A DNA stretch of 64,000 nt from Desulfovibrio sp. 86 (GTDB lineage: Bacteria > Desulfobacterota > Desulfovibrionia > Desulfovibrionales > Desulfovibrionaceae), in assembly GCF_902702915.1 (NCBI RefSeq), contig NZ_LR738849.1, positions 2,682,001 through 2,746,000 on the forward strand, written 5' to 3'. Made by a program: the position numbers and the translations under genes. The notes below the pieces were generated by a model, which ran no database searches, was not told where the DNA came from, and saw nothing but the letters and a program-made list of their open reading frames with translations. Shown piece after piece: positions 45,420 to 53,393 of the stretch; positions within the stretch are counted from its first letter, which is position 1; the number at the start of each line of letters is the position of its first letter.

Positions 45420-45514
45420 AGCCCTTTAGCTTTCAAAAAATGTAAATGCTCCAAGGCTGCACGAAGGTGCAGCCTTGGAGCAATGTCCCCTTTTTTCAAA
45501 GGTAAAAGGCTTTA
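45418..45514 (+). repeat. Family B element
   Basis: Starts AGAGCCCTTTAGC, shares AATGTAAATGCTCC with the other copies and holds the perfect stem CCAAGGCTGCAC-GAAG-GTGCAGCCTTGG (45451-45478). It ends close to the 3' end of the minus-strand butanediol dehydrogenase gene. Confidence 0.65.
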
Positions 45515-45520
45515 ACGCGC

Positions 45521-46591
45521 TCAGGGGCGTACCAGAATTTTGATATGCTGGTCTTTGTTGTTGATGAGCTCCAGAAAGCCTTTATCGAGTATGTCCTTGA
45601 GCTCAATCTTGCCGGTAATGAGATTTTCAGCCCTGATGATGCCCTTGGCCATGAGAGCGGCCAGGCCTTTGAAATCGTCCAGCGTGTAGGCCAGGGTGCC
45701 CATGACGCGCTTGTCGGTGCCGCTGAGGCTGAAAAAGTTGAAGGAACTGGGTTCTTCAAAAATGCCCACAATAATAGCCAGCCCCGTGTTGCGAAGAACG
45801 TCAATGGCCAGAGGGCCGGTCATCTTGTTGCCGATGCACTCAAAGGATACGTCCGCGCCTGAACCGCCGGTGATTTCCTTGATGGCGGCCACCGGGTCGC
45901 ATTCCTTGGGATTGATGATGACGTCCGCCCCGCATTCCTTGGCTTTTTCAATGCGCGCCTTGGACATTTCCACCACAATGATCTTGCCCGCGCCTGCGGC
46001 TCTGACGGCCATAATGGTGCCAAGGCCGATGGTGCCCGCGCCGAGCACAACCACGTTAAGCCCCAATATGCTGCCAGCCATGCGCACGGCCTTGAAGCCC
46101 GTGGCCAGCGGCTCCATGACGGCTCCGGCTTCGGCGCTGACGCCCTTGGGCAGAACGTAGCACAATTCGGCGGGCACGTTCACAAGAGAGGCAAAAGCTC
46201 CGTCATTATGCAGGCCGGTAAAGGCCAGTTTTTCGCAGACGTTGTAGCGCCCTTCGCGGCAGGGTTGGCATTCGCCGCAATGCTGACAGGCATCGGGGGC
46301 CACCATGTCGCCGACCTTGACCTCGGTGACGCCCTCGCCAACGGCCACAACCTTGCCGGTAAATTCATGACCCAGAATGACGCTTCCCTGTTTGCCGGTG
46401 AGCGGGTGGGGGGCGTTCACAGGAATAAAGATGGGGCCGGCCAGGTACTCATGCAGGTCAGACCCGCAAATGCCGCACCACTCAACCTTCACCTGCACCC
46501 AGCCGGGGGCCGGGGGGGAAGGAAGAGGCACCGTTTCAACCCGCACATCTTTTTTGCCGTGCCATACTGCGGCTTGCATGCTCTCTGCCAT
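45521..46591 (-). CDS. bdhA: Zinc-dependent (R,R)-2,3-butanediol dehydrogenase-like MDR enzyme
   Basis: A 356-residue medium-chain dehydrogenase. Catalytic zinc site C..GICGSDLHEY and GHEFTGKVV; structural zinc cysteines in CQHCGECQPCREGRYNVC; Rossmann motif VLGAGTIGLG. The IFIPVNAPHPLTG insert between catalytic motifs is typical of butanediol/sorbitol-type dehydrogenases. Beside AcoR and an acetoin dehydrogenase operon it most likely interconverts 2,3-butanediol and acetoin with NAD. AGAGAGG precedes the ATG. A sigma-54-type promoter (46632-46649) and two candidate AcoR sites lie upstream. A sorbitol-dehydrogenase role is possible but less likely here. Confidence 0.8.
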   Translation of the reverse strand: MAESMQAAVWHGKKDVRVETVPLPSPPAPGWVQVKVEWCGICGSDLHEYLAGPIFIPVNAPHPLTGKQGSVILGHEFTGKVVAVGEGVTEVKVGDMVAPDACQHCGECQPCREGRYNVCEKLAFTGLHNDGAFASLVNVPAELCYVLPKGVSAEAGAVMEPLATGFKAVRMAGSILGLNVVVLGAGTIGLGTIMAVRAAGAGKIIVVEMSKARIEKAKECGADVIINPKECDPVAAIKEITGGSGADVSFECIGNKMTGPLAIDVLRNTGLAIIVGIFEEPSSFNFFSLSGTDKRVMGTLAYTLDDFKGLAALMAKGIIRAENLITGKIELKDILDKGFLELINNKDQHIKILVRP

Positions 46592-46631
46592 AACGACCTC
46601 TCTCGTAAAAGGGTGTATGATGCCCTTTCAT

Positions 46632-46649
46632 TTGCACAGGTCGTGCCTT
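46632..46649 (-). promoter_or_regulatory. Sigma-54-type promoter of bdhA
   Basis: On the minus strand AGGCACGACCTGTGCA: GG, exactly ten bases, then GC, the required -24/-12 spacing (consensus TGGCACG-N4-TTGCA, with one change in the -24 box and one in the -12 box). The start point would be near 46622, 31 bases before the ATG. AcoR, its likely activator, is the neighbouring gene. Confidence 0.65.
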
Positions 46650-46797
46650 AGAGCGATTTCAGTTTGAAATCGCTCTGGCGGATGCGGGAGCAGACGCCCG
46701 CCGCAGAGGCGTAAGCGCAATTTATTTGCGCTGTTACGCACCGAAGCGGGCGTCTTGGAAGCATTGAGAAGGGATGTTCTCAATGCTAAAATGCTCT
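46650..46797. repeat. Family A element between enhancer sites and promoter of bdhA
   Basis: Begins AGAGCGATTTCA-GTT-TGAAATCGCTCT and ends AAAATGCTCT. Inside it has a GACGCCCGC/GCGGGCGTC stem, a GCGCAA/TTGCGC stem and AGCATTGAGAA/TTCTCAATGCT. Same frame as 14338-14475 and 22450-22666 but with different hairpins. Confidence 0.7.
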
Positions 46798-46904
46798 AAA
46801 GATGGCCGTTGGCGCGGATTTTTCGCAATTGGGCCGGGAGGTGGCGTGCTTCCTTGATAGGGAAAAAAAGCACATGTCGATTGTCATACCAGGTGCACAA
46901 TTTT

Positions 46905-46953
46905 TGTTCCATGCCCGAACACAATACGGCCTGTGCTGTGCGGGTATGGAACA
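46905..46953. promoter_or_regulatory. Two candidate AcoR enhancer sites upstream of bdhA
   Basis: TGTTCCATGCCCGAACA (46905-46921) and, inverted, TGTTCCATACCCGCACA (46937-46953). Their centres are 32 bases apart, three helical turns, so both face the same side. The same palindrome occurs upstream of the aco operon (49404-49420). Sites of this kind bind hexameric sigma-54 activators. That AcoR binds them is inference. Confidence 0.6.
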
Positions 46954-46965
46954 GCATATACGCCC

Positions 46966-47004
46966 CTCCGCCCGGAATTCCATTGTGCAAGATTCCGGGC
47001 GGAG
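46966..47004. terminator. Perfect 13-bp hairpin after acoR
   Basis: CTCCGCCCGGAAT and ATTCCGGGCGGAG with a 13-base loop. It lies 49 bases beyond the acoR stop on the minus strand. No T run follows, so the type of termination is uncertain. The remaining bases of 46592-47052 hold only the promoter, the repeat and the enhancer sites listed separately. Confidence 0.55.
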
Positions 47005-47052
47005 CAGAAAATCGGGGAGCAGTCAGCAAAAAAAGATGGCGGATCGGCGGGA

Positions 47053-49110
47053 TCAGTTGCAGTGATCTATTTTGCGCAGTTTCGCGTAAAGGGTGTTGCG
47101 CCCTATGCCCAGGGCCTTGGCCGCTTGCAGCATGTTGCCCTTGTAGTGGGCCAGGGCCGCCTTGATGGCGTGGGCCTCAATGCTGCCCAGGTTGAACTCC
47201 GTCATGCGGGGGAGGGCGGCCATGGTGCAGTCGCAGCCGCCAGCGGCCAGCGGCTCATGCCGGGCATGCAGGGTGGCGGGCAGGTGTTCGGGAAGGATAC
47301 AGCCGCCCTGGGACATATTGACGGCAAATTCCATGCTGTGCACAAGCTGGCGCACGTTGCCGGGCCAGGCGTAGTCTTCCATGATGCGCAGGGCCTCGGC
47401 AGAAAGGCCGCCAAAAGGCTGGTTGTAGTTGCAGCACAGTCGGCGGCAGTGGTATTCCGCAATGAGGCCGATGTCGTCCTTGCGCTCGCGTAAGGGGGGA
47501 ATCTCAAGCGCCAGCACATGGATGCGGTAAAAAAGATCCTGGCGAAAACTCCCCGAGGTCAAAAGCTGGTCGAGATCCCGGTTGGTGGCCGTGATAAGCC
47601 TGAAGTCCACCTTGATGTTCTGTTTGCCGCCCACACGTGTCACGCAGCGCTCTTCCAGCGGGCGCAGCAGGTTGACCTGCATCTCCAGGGGCATTTCCGA
47701 TATTTCATCCAGAAAAAGCGTGCCTTTTTCAGCCAGTTCAAACTTGCCGGGGCGGCCTTTTTCCGACGCGCCGGTAAACGCGCCTTTTTCATAGCCAAAA
47801 AGTTCGCTCTGGATAAGCTCGCGGGGCAGGGCGCCGCAGTTGACTGCCACAAAGGGGCCGTCAGCCTGTGCGCTGGCCTGGTGGATGGCCCTGGCGAAAA
47901 GCTCCTTGCCTGTGCCGGTTTCGCCGTACAGCAGTATGGCTGCCGGGCTTTGGGCCATATGCCGGGCTCTGGCCACAACGCTGGCCATTTTTTCGCTGCG
48001 GTACAAGATGTCGCCAAAGGGGCGGGGCTCTTCGCGGTGGCTTCGCCGGGCGGGCGTCGGCAGAACGCGCGGGGCCTCGGCCTGCAAGGTAATTATGGAA
48101 TGGCGGTTTTCAGTGCCGCTGGCCATAAATGACACGATCTGGGCGCTGAGTTCCGGGTTTGTCGTGCAGCGCAGCGGCACGCTTTCGACATTGTTCTGCC
48201 GCCAGTGCGCGGGCGCGGGGCTGCCGAAAAACATGTCGGCCCGGCAGTCGCGCAGATCGCCGGCATAGCGCAACATGCGGGCGGCGAGGGTATTGGCGTA
48301 GCTTATGCGGCCCTCATCGTCCACCATGAGTATGCCTATGGGCATGGAACTGAACAGGGTGTTCAAGAGGCTGCGCGACTTGTTTTCCATATTGGCCAGC
48401 GAGGCGTTGAGCAGAAGGCGCTCAATCTCGCGGGCAGCGCCCATGACCAGCCACAGGGCATGGCTGTGGTCGGCGCTGGTGGGGCCGGAAATGTCAAAGC
48501 AGCCCCACAGGTCGCCAAATGGCGTAAAAATGGGAGCCGCCGAACAGCCCCAGGACTGGTGGCTGTTGCAAAAGTGTTCCACTCCCATGACCTGGGCTGG
48601 CGTGCCGTCATTAATGGACAGACTGATGGCGTTGGTGCCCACGCTGAGTTCAGACCACACGGCCCCCGGCCCGAAATGCAGGCGGTCGGCCTCCAGCAGA
48701 ACGTCCTTGCTGCCACAGGTGCGCAGGATGCGCCCCTCGGCGTCAGCCACCGTAATAAGCAGGCCCCGCTGCTTTATCTGATCATATATCTGCCGCTCCA
48801 CATCCGCCGCCAGGTCCGCATAAATATCGGCCAGAGGCTCTATCTGCGTCATGGGCGTGAACTCGCAACACCGGGGCGAAAGGGGGTCTACGCCCATGTC
48901 GCGGCAACGCTGCCAGGATGCGGCGATGGGCTGGGGAAGTGTGGGGTCGTCAATATGGCCCGTTCTGATGAATGTTTCCCATACATCTCGCCTCTGTTTG
49001 CCGCTTGAGGAGCCGCCGCCAAGCAAAAGTCCGGGGCGTGGGGATTTGGATGTTCCTCTGGGTTCCTGCCGCATTTCAAAAACATCACCATTGCGCTGCA
49101 ATACGTACAT
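47053..49110 (-). CDS. acoR: AcoR-type sigma-54-dependent transcriptional activator
   Basis: 685 residues from the ATG at 49110 (AGGAGAAGGGT before it). N-terminal GAF-type sensor (about 75-230: LLITVADAEGRILRTCG, WSELSVGTNAISL), a PAS domain (about 260-330: SMPIGILMVDDEGRISYANTLAARML), then the AAA+ domain with Walker A GETGTGKE, the sigma-54-contact loop GAFTGA, Walker B LFLDEISEMP, and the arginine finger region. A Fis-type helix-turn-helix closes it (MLQAAKALGIGRNTLYAKLRKI). This is the layout of AcoR, the acetoin-responsive activator. It is divergent from the aco operon and next to bdhA, both with -24/-12 promoters. Confidence 0.88.
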   Translation of the reverse strand: MYVLQRNGDVFEMRQEPRGTSKSPRPGLLLGGGSSSGKQRRDVWETFIRTGHIDDPTLPQPIAASWQRCRDMGVDPLSPRCCEFTPMTQIEPLADIYADLAADVERQIYDQIKQRGLLITVADAEGRILRTCGSKDVLLEADRLHFGPGAVWSELSVGTNAISLSINDGTPAQVMGVEHFCNSHQSWGCSAAPIFTPFGDLWGCFDISGPTSADHSHALWLVMGAAREIERLLLNASLANMENKSRSLLNTLFSSMPIGILMVDDEGRISYANTLAARMLRYAGDLRDCRADMFFGSPAPAHWRQNNVESVPLRCTTNPELSAQIVSFMASGTENRHSIITLQAEAPRVLPTPARRSHREEPRPFGDILYRSEKMASVVARARHMAQSPAAILLYGETGTGKELFARAIHQASAQADGPFVAVNCGALPRELIQSELFGYEKGAFTGASEKGRPGKFELAEKGTLFLDEISEMPLEMQVNLLRPLEERCVTRVGGKQNIKVDFRLITATNRDLDQLLTSGSFRQDLFYRIHVLALEIPPLRERKDDIGLIAEYHCRRLCCNYNQPFGGLSAEALRIMEDYAWPGNVRQLVHSMEFAVNMSQGGCILPEHLPATLHARHEPLAAGGCDCTMAALPRMTEFNLGSIEAHAIKAALAHYKGNMLQAAKALGIGRNTLYAKLRKIDHCN

Positions 49111-49403
49111 ACCCTTCTCCTCTTGCCGCATTCATGTGGCGTAAACCGCCTGCGGATGACCGCATTGTGGCTTGTTCCGCGTGACCGTCACGCGCCCTGC
49201 CAGGATGGCCGGACAGGCCCACCGCATGTGACGGTTCTGTGTACGCTGGAACAAATCTAGTTGGGGTAAGTAATACCTTAGTATTTTGAAAAAATGAATA
49301 GGGTATTCACAGGATTTTACTAGATAACCACAACTATCATGGCAGAATTATGTCATGTTTTTATATTGAAGTGTCCTGTATTTGGTATGTTGTCATGTAA
49401 AAA

Positions 49404-49420
49404 TGTTCCATTTTTGAACA
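49404..49420. promoter_or_regulatory. Candidate AcoR enhancer site of the aco operon
   Basis: TGTTCCATTTTTGAACA is an inverted repeat with five-base arms and a seven-base centre, and shares its first eight bases with both sites upstream of bdhA. It is about 62 bases before the -24 box. A weak relative (TGTCC-N7-GGTAT) sits exactly 32 bases upstream at 49372-49388, the same spacing as the bdhA pair. The remaining 49111-49638 region is AT-rich and gene-free. Confidence 0.6.
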
Positions 49421-49480
49421 CTTTAACTGTGTATTGGTGGTGCTGAATAAAATTATATTAAATTTTAGTATGTTATAAGA

Positions 49481-49496
49481 TGGCATCAGAGTTGCA
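49481..49496 (+). promoter_or_regulatory. Sigma-54 promoter of the aco operon
   Basis: TGGCATCAGAGTTGCA: near-perfect -24 (TGGCAT) and -12 (TTGCA) boxes with GG-N10-GC spacing. The predicted start is near 49507, giving a leader of about 130 bases before the first gene. Confidence 0.85.
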
Positions 49497-49638
49497 CCAC
49501 TTGGACAAGAGCAGCAAATGGATGGGCCGGATCGGGGGTAGTGCCGAAAGTCGAATGCTTTACGGCGGGCGTTGGCCGCTCCGGAATCCGAACGTACCGT
49601 CTGTCATAAAAAATCGCTCCACATGAGGAGGTTTGAGG

Positions 49639-50883
49639 ATGGCCTACGAAGTGCAGATGCCCAAATGGGGCCTGACCATGAAAACCGGCAAGATAGCGCG
49701 CTGGCTTGTGTCAGAAGGCGGCGCGGTGGAAACGGGGCAGCCGCTTTTGGAAGTGGAGACCGACAAGATTACCAATGTGGTGGAATCTCCCGCCAGTGGC
49801 GTGCTTTTACAGATAGTTTCCCCTCAGGGCGAAGTGGTGCCGGTCATGCAGGTCATCGGCGTCATTGGCGCAGCCGGTGAAGCCGTGGCGGCGCAGCCTT
49901 CCGCCAGTGCCGCCGCCACCTCCGCAGCCCCTGCCAAAACGGAAAAAGCTCCGGCCTCCGCCGCCGCCAAAGCCTCCGGCGAGCCGGTACGGGCCATGCC
50001 CGCCGCGCGCAGACTGGCTGCGGAACTGGGCGTGGACCTTGCCTCGGTGCAAGGGTCCGGGCGTGACGGCGCCGTGACCGAAAAAGACGTGCGGGCAGCC
50101 CACGAAGCAGCCCAAAAGGCTCCTGCCGCCGGGGGGGCCGCCCCGGCAGCTTCCGGCTCCTGCACGGGTTCCGCGTCTTCCGGCCCCTGCTGCGAAGACG
50201 AAATCGTGCCCATGGACGGCCTGCGCAAGCTCATAGCCGACAATATGATGGCCAGCCTTCAGGGTGCTGCCCAGCTCACGGTTTTTGTGGAAGCCGACGT
50301 GACCGAAATGGTGGCCCTGCGCGACAGCATGCTGGCCCGCAACAAAAAGAACCCCGACTACCGTCTTTCCTACAACGACATCATCGCCTTTGCCGTGTGC
50401 CGCGCCCTGTTGCGCCACCCCGTCATGAACAGCACCCTGCGGGAAGACGGCATCCATCTGCACAAACACGTCAATCTGGGCATGGCCGTATCTCTGGATA
50501 CGGGCCTCATCGTGCCCAATGTGAAAAACGCCGACACCTTCAGCCTTGAGCAGCTCAAGGAAAAGGTGCGCGACGCGGCTTCACGCGCCCGCAAGGGCGG
50601 ACTTTCCATGGACGAGATATCCGGCGGCACCTTCACCATCTCCAACGTGAGCATGCTTGGTGTTGACGGCTTTACGCCCATCCTGAATCCGCCGGAAACG
50701 GGCATCCTTGGGGTTGGCCGCGTGGTGGAAAAACCGGGCGTATTCGAGGGTGAAGTGTGCGTGCGCAAGATGATGACGCTTTCGCTCACCTTCAACCACA
50801 TGGTCACCGACGGCGGCCCGGCCATGAGCTTTTTGCGCACCCTTGCCGACATGCTGGAAAAACCGGTGCGCATGCTGGGCTAA
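49639..50883 (+). CDS. acoC: Acetoin dehydrogenase E2, dihydrolipoamide acetyltransferase (first copy)
   Basis: 414 residues; ATG 49639 follows GAGGAGG. Lipoyl domain at 1-78 with lipoyl-lysine K43 in EVETDKITN; Ala-rich linker; peripheral subunit-binding domain at about 118-155 (RAMPAARRLAAELGVDLASVQGSGRDGAVTEKDV); catalytic acetyltransferase domain from about 190. The active-site motif reads FNHMVTDGG, keeping the His and Asp of HRxxDG but with Met for Arg. In the acetoin dehydrogenase complex E2 takes the acetyl group from E1 to CoA. It is the first gene after the sigma-54 promoter, an unusual place, since acoA usually leads. Confidence 0.9.
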   Translation: MAYEVQMPKWGLTMKTGKIARWLVSEGGAVETGQPLLEVETDKITNVVESPASGVLLQIVSPQGEVVPVMQVIGVIGAAGEAVAAQPSASAAATSAAPAKTEKAPASAAAKASGEPVRAMPAARRLAAELGVDLASVQGSGRDGAVTEKDVRAAHEAAQKAPAAGGAAPAASGSCTGSASSGPCCEDEIVPMDGLRKLIADNMMASLQGAAQLTVFVEADVTEMVALRDSMLARNKKNPDYRLSYNDIIAFAVCRALLRHPVMNSTLREDGIHLHKHVNLGMAVSLDTGLIVPNVKNADTFSLEQLKEKVRDAASRARKGGLSMDEISGGTFTISNVSMLGVDGFTPILNPPETGILGVGRVVEKPGVFEGEVCVRKMMTLSLTFNHMVTDGGPAMSFLRTLADMLEKPVRMLG

Positions 50884-50909
50884 GCCCGAGCGGACAAAGC
50901 GAGGAAACC

Positions 50910-51272
50910 ATGCTTCAACGCTACATTGTTGAACTCGGCACCGGAGCGGACCTGCACGGCGCGGACATGACCAAGGCCGCCAGGCGCGCCGTGAAAGACG
51001 CCATTTCGCGGTCCTGTCTCTGCGGACTGGTTGAAGTGCTCGGCCGCTCGTCTTTTCAGGGAGTACACGTGCACGCTGAAATCGCCGTGCCCGACCCTGC
51101 GGGCGTGGATGTGGAGGCCGTAAAAGCCGCCATACCCATTGGCGATAAAAGCGTGACCATTGTTTCCGGCGGAATGCGCGTTCCTGGTCTGGAAGTGCCC
51201 ATTTTCGGACCGGGATGCAGCGATATTGTGATGGCCTGCGCGGCTCTTACCGTGTCGGTCTATGTGGATTGA
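50910..51272 (+). CDS. Lin0512-family protein
   Basis: A 120-residue protein (ATG 50910, GAGGAAA before it) opening RYIVELGTGADLHGADMTKAARRAVKDAISRSCLCGL, which I recognise as the Lin0512 family of unknown function. It later has VHVHAEIAVPDP and GGMRVPGLEVPIFGPGCSDIVMACAALTVSV. The fold is probably a small alpha/beta dimer. It lies between E2 and E1-alpha with short gaps (26 and 34 bases), so it is cotranscribed and probably serves acetoin metabolism, but its role is not known. Confidence 0.8.
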   Translation: MLQRYIVELGTGADLHGADMTKAARRAVKDAISRSCLCGLVEVLGRSSFQGVHVHAEIAVPDPAGVDVEAVKAAIPIGDKSVTIVSGGMRVPGLEVPIFGPGCSDIVMACAALTVSVYVD

Positions 51273-51306
51273 ACAGGCAACTGATCAAGTAAAGGAGGAG
51301 AGCATC

Positions 51307-52269
51307 ATGAAACATCCCGACAAGAAGGTCTTGCTGGAAATGTTCAGCACCATGACCAAGATCCGCCTTTTTGAAACGGAACTGCAAAAGTTCTTCGCGG
51401 CGGGCAAGATTCCCGGGTTTGTTCACCTGTATCTCGGCGAAGAAGCCGTGGCCACGGGAGCCTGCGCGGCTCTTAAAAAGACGGACATGATCACGAGCAC
51501 CCACCGTGGGCACGGTCACTGTCTGGCCAAGGGCGGCGACCTCAAGCTCATGATGGCCGAAATCTTCGGCCGTTCCACGGGCTACTGCAAGGGCAAGGGC
51601 GGATCCATGCACATCGCCGACTTCAACATCGGCATCCTTGGCGCCAACGGCATCGTTGGCGGCGGCGGCCCTCTGGCCGTGGGCGCGGCCCTGAGCTGCC
51701 AGTACAAGAACAACAAGGGCGTGTGCGCCTGCTTCTTCGGCGACGGCGCGTCCAACCAGGGAACCACCCAGGAAGCGCTCAACATGGCCAGCGCCTGGAA
51801 GCTTCCCGTGGTCTTCATCAATGAAAACAATGGATACGGCATCTCCTGCGCCCAGCACAGGGCCATGGCCATTACCGACATCGCCGACCGCGCCGCAGGG
51901 TATGACATGCCCGGCGTTGTGGTTGACGGCAACGACGTGCTGGCTGTCTACGAGGCCGTGACCGAAGCCGTGGAGCGGGCGCGCAAGGGCCATGGCCCCT
52001 CGCTTGTTGAATGCAAGACCTACCGCTGGCGCGGCCACTTTGAAGGTGATGCCTGCGTTTACCGTTCCGCGCAGGAACTGGAAGAATGGAAGGCCAAGGA
52101 TCCCCTGCCGCGTTTCGCGGCCAAGCTGGTGGATGCCGGTCTGGCCACCCAGGCGGAACTGGACGCCATCACCGCCAAGGTGACCGCCGACGTGGATGAA
52201 GCCGTGAAGTTCGCCGAAGACAGCCCCTTCCCCACTGAGGCCGCTCTGCTGGAAGACGTATACGCCTGA
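51307..52269 (+). CDS. acoA: Acetoin dehydrogenase E1 component, alpha subunit
   Basis: 320 residues; ATG 51307 after AGGAGGAGAG. It carries the thiamine-diphosphate signature GDGASNQGTTQEALNMASAWKLPVVFINENN (GDG...N for magnesium), preceded by STHRGHGHCLAKG and GKGGSMHIADFNIGILGANGIVGGG, as in E1-alpha of acetoin and branched-chain/pyruvate dehydrogenases. With AcoB it cleaves acetoin, releasing acetaldehyde and leaving a hydroxyethyl group that is oxidised onto lipoate. The neighbours (acoX, SDR, acoR) favour acetoin over pyruvate. Confidence 0.92.
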   Translation: MKHPDKKVLLEMFSTMTKIRLFETELQKFFAAGKIPGFVHLYLGEEAVATGACAALKKTDMITSTHRGHGHCLAKGGDLKLMMAEIFGRSTGYCKGKGGSMHIADFNIGILGANGIVGGGGPLAVGAALSCQYKNNKGVCACFFGDGASNQGTTQEALNMASAWKLPVVFINENNGYGISCAQHRAMAITDIADRAAGYDMPGVVVDGNDVLAVYEAVTEAVERARKGHGPSLVECKTYRWRGHFEGDACVYRSAQELEEWKAKDPLPRFAAKLVDAGLATQAELDAITAKVTADVDEAVKFAEDSPFPTEAALLEDVYA

Positions 52270-52343
52270 CGTTCCGGAGCATCATCCAGGACGGCAGAGT
52301 AATTTTAGGGAACCACCTTCATATTTTCATAATGGAGAAAGAT

Positions 52344-53315
52344 ATGGCCATCAAAACCTACCTGCAGGCGATCAACGATGCCATGCGCCAGGAGATGGAG
52401 CGGGACGAAAATGTGTTCATCATCGGTGAAGATGTGGGCAAGTTCGGCGGTTGTTTCGGCGTGACCCAGGGGCTTTTCGACAAATTCGGCGAACGCCGCG
52501 TTCGTGACACTCCCATTACCGAAAGCGCCATCGTGGGCGCTGCTGCGGGCGCTGCTGCGGCCGGTCTGCGGCCCATTGCCGAGCTCATGTTCGTGGACTT
52601 CATCGGCGTAGCCATGGACCAGCTTTTCAATCAGGCAGCCAAGATGCACTACATGTTCGGCGGCAAGGCCAAGGTGCCCATGGTGCTGCGTATGCCCCAG
52701 GGCGCGGGCGTCAGCGCCGCCGCCCAGCACTCCCAGTGCCTGGAAGCCTGGTTCATGCATATGCCAGGAATCAAGGTGTGCATCCCCTCCACCCCTGCGG
52801 ACGCCAAGGGCATGCTCATCAGCGCCATCCGTGACGACAACCCCGTGGTCTTCCTTGAGCACAAGCTGCTCTACGGCGTGGAAGGCGAAGTGGACGACGC
52901 TGTCTATGAAATTCCCCTGGGTAAGGGCGAAATCAAGCGCGAAGGCACCGACGTGACCGTGGTGGCCACGTCCCTCATGGTGCACAAGGCTCTGGAAGCC
53001 GCCGAAAAGCTGGCCGCCGAAGGCATCAGCGTTGAAGTGGTGGACCCCCGCTGTCTCGTGCCGCTGGACAAGGACATCATCCTCAATTCCGTCAAAAAAA
53101 CCCATGCGCTGGTGGTGGCTCAGGAAGCGGTGAAAACCGCCGGAGCTGGCGCTGAAATAGCCGCCATGGTGGCTGAAGAAGCTCTGGACTACCTGGACGC
53201 CCCAATCGCGCGCGTGGGCGCTCCGTACTGCCCCGTGCCCTTCAGCCCTCCGCTGGAAGCGGCCTACATTCCTTCTGCGGAACAGATTGTGGCTGCGGTC
53301 AAAGGCCTTCGCTAA
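52344..53315 (+). CDS. acoB: Acetoin dehydrogenase E1 component, beta subunit
   Basis: 323 residues from ATG 52344 (GGAGAAAG before it; an ATG at 52332 overlaps that ribosome-binding site). Typical transketolase-like beta subunit: FIIGEDVGKFGGCFGVTQGL, RVRDTPITESAIVGAAAGAA, RPIAELMFVDF, MRMPQGAGVSAAAQHSQ with the His-Ser near the active site, and EVVDPRCLVPLDKD in the C-terminal domain. Forms the alpha2-beta2 E1 with AcoA. 74 bases separate it from acoA. Confidence 0.92.
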   Translation: MAIKTYLQAINDAMRQEMERDENVFIIGEDVGKFGGCFGVTQGLFDKFGERRVRDTPITESAIVGAAAGAAAAGLRPIAELMFVDFIGVAMDQLFNQAAKMHYMFGGKAKVPMVLRMPQGAGVSAAAQHSQCLEAWFMHMPGIKVCIPSTPADAKGMLISAIRDDNPVVFLEHKLLYGVEGEVDDAVYEIPLGKGEIKREGTDVTVVATSLMVHKALEAAEKLAAEGISVEVVDPRCLVPLDKDIILNSVKKTHALVVAQEAVKTAGAGAEIAAMVAEEALDYLDAPIARVGAPYCPVPFSPPLEAAYIPSAEQIVAAVKGLR

Positions 53316-53393
53316 GAGCGGATACGCCGAAGATGCGTTAGCAGATGTGGCCGCAGGTTAGGGCCTGCGGCCGAAATTTCCACCGGAGTTCAC

